Shown here piece by piece: positions 5,983 to 10,625 of a stretch of 10,625 nucleotides of DNA. Every line of letters starts with the position of its first letter. Position 1 is the stretch's first letter. A program made the position numbers and the translations under genes. The DNA comes from Tepidimonas sp. UBA997. GTDB taxonomy: Bacteria; Pseudomonadota; Gammaproteobacteria; Burkholderiales; Burkholderiaceae_C. Below the pieces are notes generated by a model. It saw only the letters and a program-made list of their open reading frames with translations. It had not been told where the DNA came from and ran no database searches. The DNA is taken from positions 1 through 10,625 of the forward strand of contig DBAZ01000051.1 of NCBI GenBank assembly GCA_002291945.1. The letters are read 5' to 3'.

Positions 5983-7311
5983 TTACTGGCCCAGCTTCAG
6001 GAAGTCGTCGCCCTGACCGAGGGCCAGCAGCCCTGCGTTGGCATAAATGCCCAGCTTGTTGCGGGTGTCGGTGATGTCGAGGTTGCGCATCGTCAACTGG
6101 CCGATGCGGTCGGCCGGGGTGAAGGGTGCGTCCTCCACCTTCTCCATGCTCAGGCGCTCGGGCGCGTAGGTCAGGTGGGCGGACTCGGTGTTCAGGATCG
6201 AATAGTCGTTGCCACGGCGCAGTTCCAGCGTCACTTCGCCCGTGATGGCGCGTGCCACCCAGCGCTGGGCGGTCTCGCGCAGCATGATGGCCTGCGGGTC
6301 GAACCAGCGGCCCTGGTACAGCAGGCGGCCCAGTTTCAGCCCGTTGATGCGGTACTGCTCGATCGTGTCCTCGTTGTGGATGCCGGTGAGCAGCCGCTCG
6401 TAGGCGATGTGCAGCAGCGCCATGCCGGGGGCCTCATAGATGCCACGGCTCTTGGCTTCGATGATGCGGTTTTCGATCTGGTCGCTCATGCCCAGCCCGT
6501 GGCGGCCACCGATCGCGTTGGCCTGCTGGATCATCTCTACCAAGTTGCCGAAGGTCTGGCCATTGAGGGCCACCGGCACCCCTTCTTCAAAGCGCACGCT
6601 CACTTCTTCGGCTTGCACCTCCACCTCCGGCTTCCAGAACGCTACGCCCATGATGGGGTTGACGATGCGGATGCCGCTGTCGAGGTGCTCGAGGTCTTTC
6701 GCCTCGTGTGTGGCACCCAGCATGTTGCTGTCGGTGCTGTAGGCCTTTTCCACGCTCATCTTGTAGTCGAAGCCGTGGGCGATGAGGAATTCGCTCATCT
6801 CCTTGCGGCCACCCAGCTCGTCGATGAAGGTCTGATCCAGCCAGGGCTTGTAGATTTTCAGCGCCGGGTTGGTCAGCAGGCCGTAGCGGTAGAAGCGCTC
6901 GATGTCGTTACCCTTGAAGGTCGAGCCGTCGCCCCAGATGTGGACGTCGTCTTCCTTCATGGCGGCGACCAGCATGGTGCCAGTCACGGCCCGGCCCAGC
7001 GGGGTGGTGTTGAAGTAGGTGATGCCTGCCGTGCTGATGTGGAAGGCACCCGCCTGCAAGGCGGCCAGGCCTTCGGCGGCCAGTTGGGGGCGGCAGTCCA
7101 CCAGCCGGGCCTGCATGGCACCGTAGGCCTTGGCCTTGCGGGGGATTTCGTCGTAGTCCGATTCGTCGGGCTGGCCGAGGTTGGCAGTGTAAGCGTAGGG
7201 CAGGGCACCCTTTTGCTTCATCCACAGCAGGGCAGCCGAGGTGTCGAGGCCGCCAGAAAAGGCGATACCGACCTTCTGGCCGATGGGCAGGTTTTGCAGG
7301 ATGGTGGCCAC
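5983..7311 (-). CDS. argG: Argininosuccinate synthase, GTG start
   Basis: ArgG is a cytosolic enzyme joining citrulline and aspartate with ATP to form argininosuccinate, the penultimate step of arginine synthesis. The 442-residue protein matches the long E. coli-type form almost throughout. The ATP-pyrophosphatase loop AFSGGLDTSAALLW spans 17-30, followed by YTANLGQPDE, TYFNTTPLGRAVTGTMLV, WGDGSTFKGNDIERFYRYG, MSVEKAYSTDSNMLGATHEAKDLE, GGRHGLGMSDQIENRIIEAKSRGIYEAPGMALLHIAYERLLTG (in two blocks), LELRRGNDYSILNT and QLTMRNLDITDTR. The C-terminal tail is slightly shorter than in E. coli. The start codon is GTG (7311-7309), preceded by GGAG at 6 nt spacing; no ATG gives the conserved N-terminus. 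It lies 14 bp downstream of ppnP, so the two probably form an operon. I saw no ARG-box-like operator that I would call. Confidence 0.98.
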   Translation of the reverse strand: MATILQNLPIGQKVGIAFSGGLDTSAALLWMKQKGALPYAYTANLGQPDESDYDEIPRKAKAYGAMQARLVDCRPQLAAEGLAALQAGAFHISTAGITYFNTTPLGRAVTGTMLVAAMKEDDVHIWGDGSTFKGNDIERFYRYGLLTNPALKIYKPWLDQTFIDELGGRKEMSEFLIAHGFDYKMSVEKAYSTDSNMLGATHEAKDLEHLDSGIRIVNPIMGVAFWKPEVEVQAEEVSVRFEEGVPVALNGQTFGNLVEMIQQANAIGGRHGLGMSDQIENRIIEAKSRGIYEAPGMALLHIAYERLLTGIHNEDTIEQYRINGLKLGRLLYQGRWFDPQAIMLRETAQRWVARAITGEVTLELRRGNDYSILNTESAHLTYAPERLSMEKVEDAPFTPADRIGQLTMRNLDITDTRNKLGIYANAGLLALGQGDDFLKLGQ

Positions 7312-7317
7312 GGTGTG

Positions 7318-7321
7318 CTCC
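7318..7321 (-). promoter_or_regulatory. Ribosome-binding site supporting the argG GTG start
   Basis: On the minus strand GGAG sits 6 nt before the GTG of argG, inside the 14-bp gap after the ppnP stop. It is the evidence that favours this non-ATG start, together with the conserved residues TILQNLPIGQKVGIAFSGG that follow directly. Confidence 0.75.
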
Positions 7322-7325
7322 GGGT

Positions 7326-7643
7326 TCAGCCAAAATGGCAGATGTAGTGGAAAGCGTCTTGTACGCGGATGTCGAAGCTGGAATTCGCATCGACCTTGAA
7401 GGCATCACCCGGGCCGACGTTGACCCACTGCTCGGAACCAGCGAGCCGGTAGGCGCAGCCACCCGCCACACATTCCATGATTTCGGCCGCTTGGGTGCCG
7501 AAAGTGAGTTCCGCAGCCAGCACCACGCCCACCGATTTGCGCGAGCCGTCCGCGCAGGTCAGGCTGTGGCTGACGCATTTGCCGCCGAAATAGACATTGG
7601 CTTGGGTCTGGACGGTCACGCCGTCGATCTGGGTGCTGCTCAT
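7326..7643 (-). CDS. ppnP: Pyrimidine/purine nucleoside phosphorylase PpnP
   Basis: A 105-residue single-domain cupin of the PpnP (formerly YaiE/UPF0345/DUF1255) family. E. coli PpnP phosphorolyses several nucleosides to free base and ribose-1-phosphate. Matching elements are VYFGGKCVS (17-25), KSVGVVLAAELTFGTQAAEIMECVAGGCAYRL (36-67, in blocks), the cupin strand GPGDAFKVDANSSFDI (77-92) and the C-terminal YICHF (100-104). It is about 11 residues longer than the 94-residue E. coli protein, all at the N-terminus, and conserved similarity begins near residue 16; the true start could lie slightly downstream, but no internal Met offers one. There is no strong Shine-Dalgarno. It precedes argG by 14 bp; the functional reason for this pairing is not evident. 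Confidence 0.92.
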   Translation of the reverse strand: MSSTQIDGVTVQTQANVYFGGKCVSHSLTCADGSRKSVGVVLAAELTFGTQAAEIMECVAGGCAYRLAGSEQWVNVGPGDAFKVDANSSFDIRVQDAFHYICHFG

Positions 7644-7736
7644 GATGGATTCGGGTTAGACAAAGCAAAAGCCGCCCCCAACGGACGACCAAACCCCGCA
7701 TTTTAGTGGACGGGCTCGGGTTCGGCTCTGCGGCCA

Positions 7737-7853
7737 TCAGCCGCGCTCGGCGCGTTTGCTCCATTTTTTCCATTCGTCCCATTCGTCCGGGTCGAAGCCG
7801 ACCGTGATCCGGCCATTATCCTGCAGGCCGTGCAGACCATGAGGCACTGTCAC
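7737..7853 (-). CDS. Possible small Trp-rich protein of unknown function
   Basis: I do not recognise this gene. A minus-strand frame in the gap between ppnP and folC ends with GRITVGFDPDEWDEWKKW (residues 14-31 from the GTG at 7853) and then SKRAERG before TGA at 7739-7737. It looks protein-like: acidic and Trp-rich, a mostly C/G third position, and a motif that reads as conserved rather than random, while the other frames here are Ser/Arg/Ala-rich shadows. The start is uncertain: GTG codons at 7853, 7847 or 7880 are available, none has a Shine-Dalgarno, and the last lies only 5 bp from the folC start on the opposite strand. From 7853 it would be 38 residues. It could be a real small gene, the remnant of a longer one, or chance. 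It is upstream of ppnP in the same direction, with 93 bp between. Confidence 0.38.
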   Translation of the reverse strand: MTVPHGLHGLQDNGRITVGFDPDEWDEWKKWSKRAERG

Positions 7854-7885
7854 AATTCGGGTTTGACACGCAACGCCCACAAGAC

Positions 7886-9217
7886 ATGACCGTTCTGCCC
7901 ACCACACTCCCCGACTGGCTGGCCCATTGCGAACGACTCCACCCCAAAACGATAGACATGGGGCTGGATCGGGTGCGCGAGGTGCTCGGGCGGCTCAACG
8001 GCGGGCAGGGGCTGGCGCTGCCATGCCCGCTCATCACGGTGGGGGGTACCAACGGCAAAGGCTCCACCTGCGCCATGCTGGAGGCCATTTACCAGCAGGC
8101 TGGCTATCGCACGGCGGTGTATGGGTCGCCGCATCTGGTGCATTTTGAGGAGCGCGCCCGCTGGCTCGGCGCAACCATCGACGCGGCGGCCTTGTTGCCG
8201 GCGTTCCAGGCGGTGGAGGCGGCCCGTCGAGGCGGCGAGGGCCAGCCCGATGTGGCCCTCACTTACTTTGAATTCACCACGCTTGCCATCGTGCTGGCGC
8301 TGGTCGAGCTGCGCCCCGACGTGCTGGTACTCGAAGTCGGCATGGGCGGGCGGCTCGATGCCGTGAATGCGTTCGAGCCAGACTGCTCGGTCATCACCAG
8401 CATAGACTTGGATCACATGGCGTACCTCGGGCCAGACCGTGAAGCCATCGGCTACGAAAAGGCTGGCATCATGCGAACCGGCCGCCCGGTGGTGGTGAGC
8501 GACCCCGTGCTGCCGCAGAGCGTGCTCGATCGTGCGCTGGAAATCGGGGCCGACTTGTGGCGGCTCGGGCGGGACTTCCACTTTGCCGGCGACAAGCAGC
8601 AATGGGGCTGGACGGGCCGACAACGCCGGTACAGTGGCTTGGCGTATCCGGCGCTGCGCGGGGCCAACCAGTTGCTCAATGCATCGGGCGTGCTGGCGGC
8701 GCTGGAAGCCATGCATCCTCGTTTGCCCGTGAGCGCCCAAGCGGTGCGTACCGGCTTGGCGCTGGTGGAACTGCCGGGGCGCTTTCAGATCGTCCCCGGC
8801 CAGCCCACCCTGGTGCTGGATGTGGCGCACAACCCGCATTCGGTGGCTGCCCTGGCTGAAAATCTGGATGCCATGGGTTTCTATCCCACCACCCACGCCG
8901 TGTTCGGTGCCATGGCCGACAAAGACTTGCGGCCCATGTTCGAGCGCATCAACCCGCTGGTCGATCGCTGGTATTTCACCGACCTGCCCAACCCGCGTGC
9001 GGCCAGCGCCCAGTCCTTGCAGGCGATCTGGCAGGGAACATGCACCCGCACGGACGTGCAATCCACCCCTTGGGGCGACCCCATGCAGGCCTTACGGGCC
9101 GCTGTCGATGCAGCCAGTGCGGCTGATAGAATCGTGGTTTTCGGATCATTTTTCACCGTGGGCGGCGTTCTGCAACACGGGGTGCCCAAGCTGTCGTCCA
9201 AGCACCTCCGGGCCTGA
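7886..9217 (+). CDS. folC: Bifunctional folylpolyglutamate/dihydrofolate synthase
   Basis: FolC adds L-glutamate to dihydropteroate, making dihydrofolate, and extends the polyglutamate tail of reduced folates, using ATP in the cytosol. The 443-residue protein has the Mur-ligase-like layout: the P-loop TVGGTNGKGSTCAML (51-65), YGSPHLVHFEERAR (79-92), TYFEFTTLAIVLAL (126-139), VLVLEVGMGGRLDAVN (146-161), SIDLDHMAYLG (172-182) and EKAGIMRTGRPVV (191-203) with the likely carbamoylated Lys192. The C-terminal domain has LDVAHNPHS (311-319) and ends with the VVFGSFFTVG strand-loop. The start fits the family, although no strong Shine-Dalgarno is present. It opens the folC-dedD-cvpA-purF cluster; accD, usual upstream of folC in related bacteria, is absent, so folC probably has its own promoter in 7644-7885. 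Confidence 0.97.
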   Translation: MTVLPTTLPDWLAHCERLHPKTIDMGLDRVREVLGRLNGGQGLALPCPLITVGGTNGKGSTCAMLEAIYQQAGYRTAVYGSPHLVHFEERARWLGATIDAAALLPAFQAVEAARRGGEGQPDVALTYFEFTTLAIVLALVELRPDVLVLEVGMGGRLDAVNAFEPDCSVITSIDLDHMAYLGPDREAIGYEKAGIMRTGRPVVVSDPVLPQSVLDRALEIGADLWRLGRDFHFAGDKQQWGWTGRQRRYSGLAYPALRGANQLLNASGVLAALEAMHPRLPVSAQAVRTGLALVELPGRFQIVPGQPTLVLDVAHNPHSVAALAENLDAMGFYPTTHAVFGAMADKDLRPMFERINPLVDRWYFTDLPNPRAASAQSLQAIWQGTCTRTDVQSTPWGDPMQALRAAVDAASAADRIVVFGSFFTVGGVLQHGVPKLSSKHLRA

Positions 9218-9227
9218 TTCAGGCCGG
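9208..9227. repeat. Inverted repeat across the folC stop codon
   Basis: GGCCTGATTCAGGCC (9211-9225) is a perfect palindrome around a central T, and its arms extend to CC...GG with one bulged G at 9210. As RNA it could form a 6-bp stem (GGCCTG/CAGGCC) with an ATT loop plus two outer pairs. It spans the folC TGA and has no following T-tract, so a classic terminator is unlikely. It might be an RNA-processing or translation-uncoupling hairpin, or mere coincidence. Confidence 0.4.
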
Positions 9228-9266
9228 TATGCGCGGCGGCGGCGGGCCTCACAGCAACACTGACGA

Positions 9267-10016
9267 ATGTTCAAATTGCGTTCTGGCGGCCAAGGCGGGT
9301 CTGGTCCTGCCCAGACCCCATCCATCGAATCCATCCGGCGTCAGGCGCGGCATCGCCTGATCGGTGCCAGCGTGCTGGTGCTGGCGGGCATCGTCGGCCT
9401 GCCCCTGCTGTTCGACTCGCAGCCGCGGCCGGTGCCGGTGGACATACGCATCGAGATTCCCGACCGGCAAACCGCGCCCCCACTGCCGCTGGCGGATGCG
9501 CCGCCGCCGTCGGCGGTCGCGGTCGCGCCGCAGCCCGTCGAGGAAGTCCGGCAGCCGTCCTCTACAACCGTGGGTGGCGTGGTGTCTGCCTCGCCTGCAC
9601 TTGGGGCTTCTGCGACGGTGGTGCCAGCGCCAGCCCAAGTTCCAGCCCCGCCCCCGGCCACCCCAGCTTCTGCGCCTGCAGCGGCCAGCGGGTCCAAGGT
9701 GGCCGTCACGCCTACACCTGCGGCTCCTGCCACGCCAACCGCCCCAGCGCCTGTGGCCCCCCCTGCCACGGCAGCCGCCCCGGCGACAGTCCGGCTGGTG
9801 GTGCAGGTGGGCGCATTTGCCGAGCAGGCTCGGGCGCAGGAAGTTCGTCAGCGCCTGGAACGCGCCGGTTTGCGCACCTACACCCAAGTTGCCAATACCC
9901 CCGATGGCTCTCGCATTCGCGTCCGGCTGGGCCCGTTTGGCACCCGCGCAGAAGCCGAGCGGGCCGCCGAGCAGGTTCGGCAGATGGGCCTGCCTGCCAC
10001 CATCCTGACGCTCTGA
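9267..10016 (+). CDS. dedD: SPOR-domain cell-division-associated protein
   Basis: A 249-residue bitopic inner-membrane protein. After a 30-residue cytoplasmic N-terminus with a basic stretch before the membrane (RRQARHR, 24-30), one transmembrane helix spans about 31-49. A long Pro/Ala/Val-rich periplasmic linker follows (about 51-173), then a C-terminal SPOR domain (174-249) with LVVQVGAFAEQARAQEVRQRL and RIRVRLGPFGTRAEAE. SPOR domains bind denuded peptidoglycan at the division septum, and E. coli DedD stimulates septal synthesis. The name rests on this architecture and on the position between folC and cvpA, exactly as in E. coli; sequence outside the SPOR domain is not conserved. The gene starts 49 bp after folC without a strong Shine-Dalgarno and ends 4 bp before cvpA. 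Confidence 0.92.
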   Translation: MFKLRSGGQGGSGPAQTPSIESIRRQARHRLIGASVLVLAGIVGLPLLFDSQPRPVPVDIRIEIPDRQTAPPLPLADAPPPSAVAVAPQPVEEVRQPSSTTVGGVVSASPALGASATVVPAPAQVPAPPPATPASAPAAASGSKVAVTPTPAAPATPTAPAPVAPPATAAAPATVRLVVQVGAFAEQARAQEVRQRLERAGLRTYTQVANTPDGSRIRVRLGPFGTRAEAERAAEQVRQMGLPATILTL

Positions 10017-10020
10017 CGGC

Positions 10021-10506
10021 ATGTCCTCCATCGACGTTTTGCTGCTTGTGGTGTTGCTGGCTTCGCTGCTGCTGGGTGTCTGGCGCGGGCTGGTGTTCGA
10101 GGTGTTGTCGGTGGCGGGCTGGGTGACGGCCTTTTTTGCTGCGCAGTGGTATGCCGCGCCGGTGGCCAACGGGCTGCCACTCGGTGAGACGCCAGAGCCT
10201 TTGCGCCATGCGGTCGGCTTCGTGCTGGTTTTCGTGGCGGTGGCTTTTGTGGCGGGTTTTCTGGCGTGGCTGATCAAAAAAGGTGTCCAGAAAATCGGCC
10301 TGCGCCCGGTGGACCGGACGCTGGGCGGGGCCTTCGGCTTGCTGCGCGGCGTGGTGCTGTTGCTGGCCGCAGCGCTGGTGGTCAACATGACGCCCTTCAA
10401 AGACAACATCGTCTGGCAGCAATCCCAGGGGGTGCCATGGTTGAATGCGGGCCTGCAGGGCATCAAGGGCCTGGTTCCCGCTTCGTTGGCTCAGTATTTC
10501 CCTTGA
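10021..10506 (+). CDS. cvpA: CvpA family inner-membrane protein
   Basis: A 161-residue polytopic membrane protein of the CvpA family. In E. coli it is named for a requirement in colicin V production and is implicated in envelope homeostasis; its molecular function is not settled. The N-terminus SSIDVLLLVVLLASLLLGVWRGLVFEVLS carries the family's Asp near the start and the conserved GVWRG. Four hydrophobic segments are visible (about 4-21, 26-46, 64-85 and 103-123), then a short soluble C-terminus. The KKGVQKIGLRPVDRTLGGAFGLLRG block (86-110, described in pieces) is the second conserved region. It begins 4 bp after dedD and ends 16 bp before purF, so it is firmly inside the folC-dedD-cvpA-purF operon. 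Confidence 0.94.
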   Translation: MSSIDVLLLVVLLASLLLGVWRGLVFEVLSVAGWVTAFFAAQWYAAPVANGLPLGETPEPLRHAVGFVLVFVAVAFVAGFLAWLIKKGVQKIGLRPVDRTLGGAFGLLRGVVLLLAAALVVNMTPFKDNIVWQQSQGVPWLNAGLQGIKGLVPASLAQYFP

Positions 10507-10522
10507 TGACAGGAACCAATCC

Positions 10523-10625
10523 ATGTGCGGAATCGTCGGTGTCGTTGCGCAGTCCCCGGTCAATCAGTTGATCTACGACGCGCTGCTCTTGTTGCAACAC
10601 CGGGGGCAGGACGCCGCTGGCATTG
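10523..10625 (+). CDS. purF: Amidophosphoribosyltransferase, 5' part only
   Basis: The first 34 codons are present; the window ends inside the gene. PurF catalyses the first committed step of purine synthesis, converting PRPP and glutamine to 5-phosphoribosylamine. The visible N-terminus is MCGIVGVV, which gives Cys as the first residue after Met removal, the nucleophile of class II (Ntn) glutamine amidotransferases. It continues to LLLLQHRGQDAAGI, the next conserved glutaminase motif. AGGA lies 8 nt upstream of the ATG. The position directly after cvpA is the classic one for purF and separates it from other Ntn amidotransferases such as GlmS, GltB and AsnB. Confidence 0.96.
   Translation, partial: MCGIVGVVAQSPVNQLIYDALLLLQHRGQDAAGI

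Noticed and set aside
6175..7347. A 390-codon open plus-strand frame opposite argG
   Set aside because: Val/Ala/His-rich antisense shadow of a highly conserved argG.
7405..7782. A 125-codon minus-strand frame overlapping ppnP
   Set aside because: It is out of frame with ppnP over most of its length and Arg/Gly-rich; it also overlaps the more protein-like small frame ending at 7737.
7850..9061. A 403-codon open minus-strand frame opposite folC
   Set aside because: No recognisable domain, His/Gln/Arg-rich composition typical of an antisense frame; folC on the plus strand is unmistakable.
9249..10466. A 405-codon open minus-strand frame opposite dedD and cvpA
   Set aside because: Its translation is Arg/Gly/Thr/His-rich low complexity without any motif, the usual antisense shadow of GC-rich genes; the plus strand carries clear dedD and cvpA.

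Overview
The window looks like chromosomal housekeeping DNA from a GC-rich betaproteobacterium, most likely Burkholderiales (Comamonadaceae or a relative). This rests on gene content and order: a MerR-type regulator just before tRNA-Pro, plsY / HD-GYP-like / yajQ / murB together, a long-form argG, and the folC-dedD-cvpA-purF cluster. I cannot name a genus. I see no transposase, integrase, phage gene, CRISPR array, toxin-antitoxin pair or obvious compositional island.

Layout. Positions 30-576 hold tRNA-Pro(GGG) and a MerR-family regulator, both on the minus strand. From 678 to 2395 a Tas-like aldo-keto reductase and plsY (phospholipid synthesis) run on the plus strand, 11 bp apart. From 3857 back to 2425 yajQ and a degenerate HD-GYP protein form a tight minus-strand operon. 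Only 39 bp away, murB starts divergently at 3897 and is followed by a membrane-anchored alpha/beta hydrolase (to 5974). This meets the minus-strand pair ppnP-argG (7643 back to 5983), with 8 bp between the converging stops. After a 242-bp gap that may hold a very small minus-strand gene, folC, the SPOR protein gene dedD, cvpA and the first 34 codons of purF run on the plus strand to the window end.

How the genes relate. The window mixes envelope functions (plsY, murB, dedD, cvpA), arginine, folate and purine metabolism (argG, folC, purF, ppnP) and possible cyclic-di-GMP signalling (yajQ with the HD-GYP-like protein). folC-dedD-cvpA-purF matches the arrangement known from E. coli, but accD, the usual neighbour upstream of folC, is absent. 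Likewise ihfA, often found before the merR/tRNA-Pro pair in this group, is not beside merR.

I did not find a convincing undescribed system. The points most worth checking are the HD-GYP-like protein with a destroyed HD motif coupled to yajQ, the possible small acidic Trp-rich protein upstream of folC, and an 8-T homopolymer in the membrane anchor of the alpha/beta hydrolase. No stretch over 300 bp lacks a gene.
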